A stretch of DNA of 64,000 nt, taken from NCBI GenBank assembly GCA_964006375.1, contig OZ023262.1, forward strand, positions 198,238,778 to 198,302,777. The letters run 5' to 3'. The notes under the pieces are model-generated. The model worked only from the letters and a program-made list of their open reading frames with translations, ran no database searches and was not told the DNA's origin. This DNA is from Tillus elongatus. Taxonomy: Eukaryota; Arthropoda; Insecta; Coleoptera; Cleridae. Every line of letters begins with the position of its first letter. Position 1 is the stretch's first letter. The position numbers and the translations under genes are program-made. Positions 11,400-24,088 of this stretch are shown piece after piece.

Positions 11400-12760
11400 T
11401 ATACAAACGTTTGGGTCACAATAGATCTTAAAGTGGGCGTCACAAGGGCTGTATGGCACGCTTCCCATTAATTTTATACAAACGTTTCTCCAATAACGGA
11501 ATACTATCAAATATATATTTTGGTAACCCCTTAAAAAGTAGGACATGGTCTCCTTTAGTTAATAAAAATCGGCGACCTCGCAAGTGTTTCCTCAAGTTCG
11601 GAAAGAGGTAATAGTTGGATGGATCAGGGCTATAAGTGAAGGGTCTTAACCCGAAGTTGTCGCTTTCTTTCTGAACTTTGTGGCCCTTATGGACTCAATT
11701 GTCGTGCAGCAATAAAGTTTTTGGGTAAAATTATAAGGCCTCTTTTAGCGTAAAGCAACTTTTGATTTTTAATAGTTTCCTTGTAGACATCCACGGTAAT
11801 TGTATGCCCTTTCTGTATATATTCAATCGAAAGCATACCCCCAGTGTTCCAAAAAATGGTAGCTTTCCTACATATTTTTTTGTACTTCACCGCGGCCTAT
11901 TTCCGCGACTGTGGCCAATTACCGACGCCAGGGAACAGTTCCACCTCACTATCCTGGAAATTTTGTCGAACCTCTGTCTGTCTGTACAGAGGGTAGGGAT
12001 CTTTAACGTGCCCAACATCGCATGAACAAGGGACCGATGGATTTACGCCCCCTCCGAAGAGCGGAACGTGCAGAGATTCCACTTGTTTAAATATACAATG
12101 TCACAACCTCGGTTGATGTTAATTTTACGTGCAGTATGTATTGAAAAAGTGAAAGAGGACCCCCGGTAATCGAACCCTTCGGTTCATAGGCACACGTTCT
12201 TACCCCTGGACCAACGAGGACCAAGCTTTCCTGCAGAAGCTTGCGTCTTTGCTATTTTGTATGGTGGAGATCTTTTGTGCATCCATTGCATTGACTTGTT
12301 TTGTTGGGGATCCCAGTGAAACATACACGTCTTCTCTCGATGCCATCTTTGAAAGAAAAAAAAGAGGTCTTGGTCACAAGCTACAGAAGCCAAGTTTTCT
12401 TCCCACTTGCAAGCACAACTTTTATTCAGAAGTCAGAACGCTCGAAATCTAGCACGTCGACAATTTATTCATCCTTAAATGCCAACACATGTGCTTCGCA
12501 AATTCTTATTTCATTTGCGATAATCGACACTGATTCGCCGAGCCTCATTAGTACCATTTTTTCCACTTTCTTAATGTTATCTTCAGTCCTTGCTTTCACA
12601 GGTCTTCCACTTCTAGGGTAATTTCAGATTGATTATCTGTCTCATTTGAACTGCTTTGACCATAATTTTATTTGAAAACACATACAGCAGTCATAGGTTC
12701 TTGTATTGGTTGATTGTCTCCTTTTGTTGAAAACTTTTATCACGCTTGTACCGCCCTACA
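11400..12760 (-). pseudogene. mariner transposase pseudogene, split by a SINE
   Basis: Read on the minus strand. The HTH region SGRPVKARTEDNIKKVEKMV lies near 12570-12615. The first catalytic region (FHWDPQQNKSMQWMHK) lies near 12250-12330. Then come KATIFWNTGGMLSIEYIQKG near 11810-11880, a second catalytic LHDN near 11690-11705, and YSPDPSNYYLFPNLRKHLRG near 11570-11640. Order and motifs are those of mariner (D,D34D). Frameshifts and stops (for example after LHDN) make it dead. A SINE at 11885-12226 splits it between the first catalytic block and the IFWN block. Confidence 0.8.
11885..12226 (-). mobile_element. tRNA-derived SINE, near full length
   Basis: Minus-strand tRNA-like head with A box GGTCCAGGGGTAAG and B box GGGTTCGATTACC. 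The body shares GGGATCTTTAACGTGCCCAA and TTTACGCCCCCTCCG, and the 3' part AGGTGGAACTGTTCCCTGGC and GTCGCGGAAATAGG matches the copy at 56270. It sits inside the mariner pseudogene. Confidence 0.8.
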
Positions 12761-14061
12761 ATTTTTAGAACGAATACATTTCCGAAAGTGTATAAACGCG
12801 ACCTGCAGCGACAAAAAAATTAAGTTGTCTTTTAGTAACTATGTCGCTTAATAAGTTATCTTTTCAGAGACTTGCCTGTCTATTACTTTCCATTTACTTT
12901 CTGAATATCTGCTCACGAGATGGCGTTAGTTGTTCCTATTTGGTAATTTTCATTAGCTATAACTGAGTCTTACCGGTAGACTGAATGACGATCAAGCAAT
13001 AAAATGGTTAACTTCTCTCGAGTTTTCTTTACATGGCAAATAAATTCGCTTATTGCTTGAAAAGCTGCTTTAATATTGAGGTAAGCCTTTATCATTTCCT
13101 TGGTAAGCAGAAAGCTTTTACACCTGGATGAGTAAATTTTAGGAGTAACAAGTGTAAATTTAATCTATATGATATATGTACAAATCCATAATGCCTGTTA
13201 TTAGCTTCTAGCCTTCACAAGGTACCCACTGGCCTGGAAAACCTGGAAAAATCAGGGAATGTGAAATACCCCCTAAAATGTCAGGGACATTTGTGATTAT
13301 ACTCAAATGTCATGGAAATCATTCAGTAGACCTGGAAATTATATATTTATAAAATTTTCGTCACTGGCAGATGCATTTTTATTTTGATTTCATATATTTT
13401 ACATGAATTTTCTCGCGTAAATAGTTTTCTCTTACCTAGGTAAATATATCTGATAACACTGCGGCGTACCTTTTGGTACCAATGTCAAGTAAATCCGCCA
13501 ATGAACGCAGCGTATGCCACATCATGCGCCGATATAAATAGCGTCTTCTTCATCTATCTCAAACATGTCTCATATTTACATTTCACTTGGAATGTTCTTG
13601 CTTGAATGCATAAAATTCAAAATGCGTTTTAAGTATTAGCCGGGTAGAGCTGCGCTGTGAATGTGTTTATTCTATTTTAACCTTTATGATGATGTTGAAA
13701 GTTACAAAATATTGGGCATTTGTATATGGCGCATGTAACAGGAGCTTTGTTTCATTTTTCAGCGAATTTTCATAAATAAAATTTCTCTTTTAGAGAGGTG
13801 GCGACTTTTGAATTAAAAAAATTATAATTGGCGCGAATCTGAGCTTTTGGAACCCATTTCTGAGGCTTCAATTTACATATACGAACAACATGGTTAGCGC
13901 AATTTCTACACCACCTAGAAACTCCTGGTTTGTTCCTTCACACTGGAAAATTCTTTCCGGAGGTTAAGTTCGTCGGCCAGTTTTGAAAGTCAAGTTTTTC
14001 CGTGAAAAAATTGCAAATTTTCTCGAAAGTGCAATATATTATAAATTTAACAAGCATATTT

Positions 14062-14120
14062 CTACTTTTTCCAAATGAGGGCGATTTAGCACCTCTAGAA
14101 CCCATATCAGTGGTGAGTTT

Positions 14121-14203
<83 letters not shown>

Positions 14204-14515
14204 TGTAGCCAACCGATAACTCAAAAAGTAATTAACCGTCGGCAAGTACATTTCTTTTATCAATAACTTGGGTGAGTTCGTTAGCCAGGAAAATCGGACA
14301 AGGTTTTCCGGGAAAAGTTTGAGCTTTCTTTCGAAAAAATATTTTATCTCCGAAAATTACAAAGCTATTTTAATAAAATTTGGTGTATATATTGCCTCGG
14401 GAAAGACCTTACTATAGACCAAAATTCAACTTTCTAAGTTTATAGAAAATTGAGTTATTCAAATTTGAAGCATTCAATGAAAATTCACTACCATAACGCA
14501 CTTGCTGCGTCCCGA
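14062..14515 (+). mobile_element. HINE-like repeat, 5'-truncated, nested in hAT-like copy 1
   Basis: Starts within the TTTCCAAATGAG block, has (TA)n at 14124-14200, CCGATAACTCAAAAAGTAAT, and ends with AACGCACTTGCTGCGTCCCG AAC. Sequence of the hAT-like copy resumes right after. Confidence 0.7.
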
Positions 14516-14621
14516 ACTATTTATTTTGTTCATAAAAAAGTATTCAGGTATGTGTGTTTTTTATTTCGAGCATTATGAAAAATGTACTCGAAAGGCGTGG
14601 AAATGTCGGGGAATTTGTTTT

Positions 14622-15948
<1,327 letters not shown>

Positions 15949-15981
15949 AATTTTTTGATTTCTGCTGGGTACCCTGCTTCA

Positions 15982-17924
15982 GGTATCTAATTGGCTAAAA
16001 TGGGATGTAATGTGCAGTTCATTTATTACCCACCTATGGAATATCAGGTAACAAAGTTCCATCCAGTTGATCCTGGTTTTTACTACATTAGAAGCACTGA
16101 AAGATGTATTTATCTCCTGCTCCAGCAAATCAGCGACAAAACATTCCTGGAAATCACCTAAGATCTACATTTAACTGATGTTCAAGGCATAATGTAAATA
16201 CTTATAGACTCATTATCTTGTTGATATAAATTATATAATGTCAGATAGCTTTTTCTAAACATACGTTAAAAAAAATATTTGCTCTTATTAAGTTTTATAA
16301 CGTGGTTTGTATTGCACTATCTGTGATCCTGTAAATGTAACATTATATTTTGGAGGGAATCTTTAAAAAACAAATATATCTGTTCCCATTTGTACATAAT
16401 TCCTATATCTTGATTTGTATTTAATTCCAGTGTCCTGATAAATCAAAATTAAATAGTGGAAATAAATCAGGATTAGTTCTTAGAATAAAGTGTTCCCATC
16501 TAATACAAAAGATCTTCAAATAGACGTTATTATACCAGGGTCAGTCCAGATTAGAAATGATTTTCTGTTTTCTCGTTTTACTCTGATGAACATTAAGTGT
16601 TCCAATATTCTAAATAAGTTGATTTTTCATGACATGGTTGCTGAGCTAATTTATAAATTCGCAACCAGGCTCTTGAAGGTTAACAGTGTAAACGTGACAG
16701 GTGCTACTTTAAAAACATGCAGCAACTTTAAATAAATGTTTGTTATGACAGTGCGTCTTTCATGGCATGATATAATTTATTTTAGTCTTCCCTCATAGGA
16801 GATTGCATTGAAAAGTACTAGCCTACAATATAAATCTCCATAATCTTTAAAACAAAATTTTATTCAATTCATATCAGTTCAAATGCTTTATTTAGTATAA
16901 GGTAGTTCCAATATTTTACAGTAAGTCAAATAATGTTCCTTAGTCTAACATATTAATTAGAGAATTGTTTGTAGTTACATATATTAGCAAGTACAAATTT
17001 CGCTACTTTTTGGCGTATCTCGGTTGTGAGTAGAGATAGAAGGTTGCGGTTTTCACAATACTGTTCTACTTTTTTGTGAAACTAACGATCGAAATCAAAA
17101 CAGTCATGCCACTCTTTGTTTTTGAGCTACGGGGTGATTTTGACAATTTGTCATTTTTAGGAATCCCCTGTATCTCCTTTATGCGATGAGGTGATAAAAC
17201 TGTGAAGAGTTATTTTTATATATATTTTTTTTACGTAGAATTCAATGATGCAACTAGTTGTTTTTTTTTCTATTGGGTACAGATTTTATGATACAAACCA
17301 ACAGGTTTTTTTTTAATGGAGCCCCTGTATATTTTTTTGTCACTGGATCCGGCTCACTGAGAGTTTTTTTTTATATATCTGGTTATATACAGGTGGTAAC
17401 AACGTCGTGCAGATATTTCAGGGGGTGATAGTCTCTACAATATCCGAAAAACCTGTTAATAGATCTATGGTCCAAAACGTATCATTTTTGATATACAGGG
17501 TGACGAAATTTCAATTTTTGTATCATATTTTGTGTTTTCCTCTCGTATTTCGCGAGATACATTTTTGAAATTTGGTACACATATTTTCTTTAAGAGCCTC
17601 TATAATAAAATGTCAAAATCGTCGGTCGTCATAAACAGAGTCTTACGTTTTCTTGAGTCATGTACTATTTTATGCTTTGTAACTTTTTTTGGGGCACTCT
17701 GTATTCTGATACCAAATTTGTATTTCCTCTTTATTTCTTTAGTTTCTTGGCCTTTCGCATTAGTCTCGTCTCTTTCACCGCCATCGATGCATATCCAATA
17801 TTAGTGAAAAATAAATTAGTAGGCTCGGTCACTTTATTTGTCAATGTTGCTTGGTGACTTTTTGATGTTTTTCAATAACTACTTTGTTTCGTTTGAAGTT
17901 TCCAAATTGTTTTTGAGCTGTTTG
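15982..17924. other. Non-coding DNA, nothing firm
   Basis: AT-rich sequence. The part after about 17000 (CAGGGTGACGAAATTTC-type text, GAGATACATTTTTGAAATTTGG) looks like the flank of a mariner-like element whose HTH follows at 17925, but no TIR pair was found. Confidence 0.35.
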
Positions 17925-18200
17925 ATTATGGTTGAGTTTACTAATCGAGAGTATGCAGAAATGCATTTAATCTATGGAAAAGCCAATTGCAACTCTTCAA
18001 GCTTGCAGACTCTATGCACGTAGATGTCCTAATCGAATACTACCTAACCCAAGGACGTTCTCAAATTCACAAATGTGGTTATGTGAAACGGGAACATTGA
18101 AAAAATGCACTGATCTGGTAGGAGCAAATCAAACGACGAGAACGCCAGAAGTCGAAGAAGCAGTCCTGAACGTCCTGAAGTCGTCGACCTTTTAGATCAT
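17925..18200 (+). pseudogene. Tc1/mariner-superfamily HTH fragment
   Basis: MVEFTNREYAEMHLIYGKAN continues, after a frameshift near 17990, into ACRLYARRCPNR, NPRTFSNSQ and RTPEVEEAVLNVL. This matches the paired HTH region of a mariner-like family with an F-T-N-E-Y start. Catalytic regions were not found downstream. Confidence 0.6.
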
Positions 18201-18633
18201 TTCATGGACAGAATCAATGCTTTCTTAAATGGTCACAGAAATTGGTGTTCCAAAGCGGCGCTCATCTGTGGCATTTAATCAATAGACATGTTGTTTTCAA
18301 AAATTCACAGTTTTGTCACCGTTCAACTTTTGAATATCAAACTTTGACATCTTATTTATTAAACATCATAGTTGTTACCAGAACAACTAAATTAAATGAC
18401 GCCTATTGGAAAGTTTCCAGGCTAACAATATATCATACACTTACATGTGTGGGGTGGCTTGTTAGTTCGTGAAAGTCTAATTTCTGCAATTTGGAAAAGT
18501 AATTTTATCCAGGTGTGGTTTGGCGTCAAAAAGCTCTTATGACTTGAGTTTTGGCTCAAGTCGGCAATGTTCAAAGAGAAAAAACATTTTTATCACAGAA
18601 AACATTTATTAGCACACTAAAAATTATACTGTA

Positions 18634-19260
18634 CTATGTACGAAAAATATTTACAGAAAAATGACTGGATTGGTAATACAGTGGTCTACCCTTTTCAGAG
18701 TAGTTTTCATCACGTCTAAGTGTTTTAACCGAAAAGTTACCTATTGCTTCGCCAATGTTGTTTATCCCTTTTAGGATTTCTGGAAGGTTAATGGATATCG
18801 TACATTTTGAGTAAATAATGTTGCCACCATATCTGGAATGAGGCGGCCACTCAACGTCCTCGCTCTTAAATATAGACTGCCAGTATAAATAGTAGTACAG
18901 CGGCTGTGTAACATGCCATGTGGCTTGTAGCACCAACAGCTGTAACCATTTGTCTTTCATTGAAACGGCGTTTCAAATGGAGTTGTAAAAAATTAATTAC
19001 ATTAGAGGTTTCCCTTTCCCAGTATCGATCTTTCAACTTTAAAAATTATAAAACCACAATTTTGCTTCGTCGCTCATGACAGTCAAAAAATTGTCTCTTG
19101 CTCCAATCAGTTTTTAATAGCTAATGTGTTCGAAACATCTGCTTGTGTGAGTTCTTGGTCGGTTTTTTGACAACAGTCCGAACACATTCAATATTTTTGT
19201 TAGAACGACCCGGTCGAGGTTTTCCAGAACATTTTACATCTGTGAGTACACCTACAGAGA
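18634..19260 (-). pseudogene. mariner-like transposase remnant
   Basis: On the minus strand SGKPRPGRSNKNIECVRTVV near 19190-19250 is a mariner-type linker between two HTH domains. Further on, VEWPPHSRY near 18830-18860 is a degenerate (W)PPRSPD catalytic block. The central catalytic core is deleted or unreadable. Confidence 0.5.
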
Positions 19261-20859
19261 TTAGTGAGAGTAGATAAGGAAACGCCCATAAGCTACCTGT
19301 ACATAAGAGCGGCCGGTTTTTGGTTTGGCTCTAGTTAACATTTGAGGCGTTTATAGCGCTATAGTCGCTTAAAAACTTAAAAGCATGATCGGCAAATTTA
19401 GGAACTCTAAAAGAAGTTTCCACTGTACCGACTAAAAATATTTGACCACTATTATTATGAACTATAATCAAATTTTAAACACAAAATGGTGATGTTTATT
19501 TATTATTATATTATTTTCTAATAATCATTCATGACAAATATATTTCAGTTTTTTGTTATTATTGACAAGTTTTTTAAACTGGTCGCAGCAAAAATGTTTG
19601 CTGCAACTTGATAATGGGATTTGAGGTATTGGTCATCCAGACATATGTCCTTTCTATAAACTATCTTTATCCACTGCTTAACTCTGCGAATAAAATTGTA
19701 TTTTCCATTCCAATTCTGTTATTTCTAGGGACTTATATAGTTGTAATAAATTAATAATGTTTACTTACAGCAGACGATCTTTTGCCAAATTAAAGAACGC
19801 TACATCTCTGTTGTTGTGTTTATTCATGTAACATGAATTACCTATGCAATATGAACCACGGCTCATTTTTAATTCACACAAATAACACAATCACTACTTA
19901 TTCTACACGATTAATCACAATAATTCAAAATTCAAGGTGGCTGGGTAGGTAAGCGGTAAGATCATATTATAACAAGTTTAAACTTCCGCACGAAAAGTCA
20001 CACAAAATCCGACAGCTGCACGATCGGCAACAAAGGGATCTATCATTGTGACAGTAGTAAACGTTTGGGGCAATAGATGGCGTTAGTATCGACATGGTCG
20101 TTGCGTTTCCCATCTTCTCAGTAATCTTTGTACACCAGTTTGTAAAAATATTTTTAATAAACTGCGGATTGTGTCTCAGTATATAGCGTTTTGACCCCAG
20201 AGTTGGAAAATACGTCAAAACTGTGGACGAAAAGTTTTAGAAATAAATTTGAACAATGTTGTGGTTTGTTGAGGCGTACAGCGCTCCATAACCAAAATCT
20301 TTATCTTTATACTTTCGTAAAAAATTGTATGTTGACACACGTGAAGAAACTAACAAAATGACAACAGTTTTTCATAGCAGACTTATTTTATGGTGCACCA
20401 AAAGTAATCTGCGAACAGCAGTGGGAGTGCGGTAATACCCGATCGATAAACGATTGCACTTGCCATACACCACCATTCGGAAAGATTGAAGTAAAATTAT
20501 AAAGATGTATCCATAAAAACTGCAATTGCTGTTTGAATTAAAGGAAGCCGATTGGGCTGTCATGTGTGGTATTCTGAGCGAATATTGGTCCAGATGAAAA
20601 TGAAACCTGAATAGTTTTACCAGTGATTTTATTTTAACAGATGAAATTTAGTAACAGCAAAATCTATTGTTGACATGCACAAAAAAACCGCAAGAAAAGA
20701 AAGGTGAATATAGTTGGTTGTGAAGGATAAAATTTACATTCAAGGCGGCCCATCTAAAACTCTACCGGCAGGTTTTCGAGTGTTTAAAGTTATCTCTTTG
20801 AAAAATGTTTGACAGATTAATTTTCTTTTTGATGCGGACAGGCTTTTGTGCGAATGTCT

Positions 20860-21330
20860 AAGCTGCTGCTTCATCCCCTAAACGGGGTAGCTACCCTCTT
20901 CAACATTTTGAACAGCAAGTGGGGTAAAAGTCTGCTGAGCTCGGGGGCTATTCAGTTTGGCCAGGTCTTCTATCAATCTTTCATTAAAATACTGTCGCTC
21001 TATCTGCGCGTATGATGGAATACCAATGAATTTTCGTCATTGTCTTTGATATGTCAGCATGGGATCAATGCTGTCTTGCAGTAATTCTAAATACATTTCG
21101 GCGGTAAAATTTCCTAGTAAGAAGGAATGATCAACGAGAAAATCTCAACCCAAACATTCAATTTCTGTGTGTGCTATGTGTTTACTTCGCGGGATGTTCT
21201 TGAATTGAGATCTGACTACTAGCGGCAATTATAACAGTACCATTGAGGAAAAGGGAGCATTCATCAGAAAAGCAGATATTGTACAAAAATGTTGCTTATC
21301 TATAGCACGTTGCGTTATTATTTTAGAAAG
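20860..21330 (-). pseudogene. mariner-like transposase remnant
   Basis: Minus-strand reading gives NICFSDECSFFLNGTV near 21230-21280 (first catalytic Asp block) and GNFTAEMYLELLQDSIDPML near 21040-21100, the region before the second catalytic Asp. Stops and frame changes are frequent. Confidence 0.55.
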
Positions 21331-21903
21331 TTGTATACTCTGATTAAAATCATCCTCGTTAGTTCTTGTAGGAGCATCATTTTGCATGAATTTTTTTTTT
21401 TTTGATACATGGGGGAGAAATGCCTCATGCAGTCCTCATTCACAACACCGTAGTGCGTGGGATATCGAGGTACTGTGAGACTCATACTCACTAAAACTCC
21501 CTCCCTCGGAGTACCGGACCTTAGTCCATACCTCCGCCGGAAAGATTTCACACAATGACGTTTGGGTTTGAATGTTTTTATTCTGTTTTTGCCGCGGGGG
21601 CGTTAGCGGGTAAGTATAAGCTTTGGACGCTTATGCTTCTATGGAAGTTGCTCATCGTAGGCGGTGGCACTACGGAGAAGAGCATTTGGGTGAGAAGCGG
21701 CTTTTGCGAACTGGGTTGTAGATAGTGGAGTTATAAACTCAAGTATCGAAGGCATTTCCAGATCAGAGTGAATCTGACTGTTTCTGACAAATCATGGCGC
21801 TACGGTAACCATTCTCAGAATTTTATTCTGGATGATTTGAAAGGTCTTGATGTGTGTTGCGGTCGCTAAGTCACTTGGTCAGGGTGTTGCTGATTAAATA
21901 ATT

Positions 21904-22871
21904 CAGGGTACCCAGCGGCCTGGAAAACAGTGAAAACCTGAAAAAATCAGGGAATGTGAAATACCCCCTAAAATGCCAGGGAAATTAATGATTTTACTCG
22001 AATGTCATGGAAATCATTCAGTAGACCTGGAAATTATATATGTATAAAATTTCGTCACTGGCGGATGCATTTCTATTTTTATTTCATATATATTATATAA
22101 ATTTTCTCACATAAATAGTTTTCTCATACCTTATATCTGGTAACAATGCGGCTTACTTTTGGTACCGATATCAATTACATCCGCCAATGAACGCAGCACG
22201 TATGCCACATCATACGCCGATATAAATAACGCCTTCTTCATCTATCTCAAACATGTCTTATATGTACATCTCACTTGCAATGTTCTTCCCTGAATGCATA
22301 AAATGCAAAATGCGTTTTAGTTATTGGCCCATAGGGCTGTGCTGTGAGTGTGTTTATTCTATTGTAACCTTTATGATCATGTTGAAAGTTGCGAAATATT
22401 TGGCATTTGTATATGGCGCATGTAAACAGTATTTTTGTTTCATTTTTTCAGCGAATTTTCATAAATAAAACTTCGCTTTGGAAAGGTAACGACTTTCGAA
22501 TTTAAAAAAATGCAATGGGCGCGAATCTGAGCTTCTGGAACCCATTTCCCAAGGCTTATTAAAATTTATATATACGAACAACATAGTTTGCAAAGTTTCT
22601 GCGCCACCTAGAGACCTCTGGTTTGTTCCACCACACTCGAAAATTCTTTCCGGATGTAAGTTCGTCGGCCAGTCATGAAAGTCAAGTAGGATGAAAAAAT
22701 TGCAAATTTTCTTCTCGAAGATACTATATGTTATAAATTTAACTGTGTTAAGCATACTTATGTTTTTGATTATGTAGTTTTTTGTTCGTTATTTCGAGTA
22801 TTATGAAAAATGTACTCTAGAGGCCTGGAAAAGTCAGGGAATTTGATTTTTGATTTCTGCTAGGTACCCTG
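21904..22871 (+). mobile_element. hAT-like element, copy 2, uninterrupted
   Basis: Termini CAGGGTACCCAGCGGCCTGG and TGCTAGGTACCCTG form a short imperfect TIR with CAGGGAAT-type subterminal repeats. The 968-bp body has no transposase. The adjacent 8-bp flanks do not match, so no target-site duplication is visible. It includes, at 22448-22580, an old HINE-like segment that is also present in copy 1. Confidence 0.65.
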
Positions 22872-23884
22872 TAACTGCACTGTATTGGCGCACCGGCAAT
22901 TTCCGAAAAACACCATGATTTTAATACAATGACAGTAAAAAATGTGAGGCATTATCAAATCAACACCAAGTTTAATACTTACTGAGTTTCATATTCTTGT
23001 ATTCTATTTGGCCTTATCCAAAGTGATAAGTTAAAAACACTAACAACTTACTCTCATCCAAAATTTACTAACCAAAGATAATGGCAATAGTTTAACACAT
23101 CAAGAAATAACACTTTTGGTGAAGAATGAGATTGGCAATCGCAACTTTCATTCTGAATTTTCTTCGTAAGATTTTTAGGGTTCTTCGAAACAGAGTACAC
23201 AGTTGAATCAATAATTGAGTAGCCTTTCCAACGATGCGTCACCACCCCACTTGCTGTTAGAAATTTTGGAGAGGGTAGCTACCATGTTAAGTAGGATGAA
23301 GTCGCAGCTTAGAGATTCCTGTGATGTGTCCCCCAAAAACAAAATCGGTCTGCCCAAGCGTTTTTCAAAGAGATAACTTCAAATAGCAGTATAGTTTTCG
23401 ATTGGCCATCTGTATAAAGTGCAAAGGAAGGGTGATCACCATTTCTTTCTGAATGATGAGGTCAATACTCAAAACTGTTGGATCAGATGAACAGAAAAAC
23501 CACACATCATTAAGATAGACTTGAGCTAGACAATATCCATTTGTTGCAGTTTTACAACAGTTTTTTATCATTGATGTATATATCTTCACGTAAATAAAAA
23601 ATGTAAAGCAGTATCACAACTGTTCATGCTTTATGATACTTGTAAGTATCAAATTGTGTAATTCTACGGTTGCAAAATGAGCAGGCAATTTAATTAACAT
23701 GTTACAGAGACACCATGTTGTAGGAGGTTTGCCTGTATTGTTAGTGCTAAATGATTAGTATCAAATAAGGTCAGATTTTGGAAGAAGGCTGGAAGGCATT
23801 GGTCTTGAAATTATTTGCTACTTGTGCTATATTGTGTTTGCATTTCAGTGCATCCTATTAACCTTTACTATTTTTATTTTTCAG
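22872..23884. other. Intron immediately upstream of RRM1 exon
   Basis: Non-coding, with a T-rich tract ending in the acceptor TTTTTCAG. No transposon was recognised. Confidence 0.5.
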
Positions 23885-24088
23885 GAAACTTTTTGTGGGG
23901 GGCTTGTCATGGGAAACCACTCAAGACAATTTGCAACGATATTTTTCAAGATATGGTGAAGTAATCGACTGTGTTGTTATGAAAAATGCAGAATCTGGTA
24001 GATCAAGGGGCTTCGGGTTTGTTACTTTCTCAGATCCTGCTAATGTCGGGGTTGTCTTGCAAAATGGCCCACACACTTTGGATGGAAG
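23885..24088 (+). CDS. Hrb27C: hrp48-like exon: RRM1
   Basis: Encodes nearly all of RRM1. Its acceptor is TTTTTCAG at 23877-23884 and its donor is AG|GTAAAT at 24089. It begins with the third base of a Gly codon and ends with two bases of an Arg codon completed by the next exon. RNP2 (KLFVGGLS) sits at the exon start and RNP1 (RGFGFVTF) about 45 residues later. Because RNP2 is at the exon edge, only a short N-terminal leader is expected from the missing upstream exon. Confidence 0.95.

Noticed and set aside
21565..21611. Strong donor-like CGG|GTAAGTAT that might end the missing first hrp48 coding exon
   Set aside because: The frame required by RRM1 gives no Met and no family-like N-terminus upstream of it.
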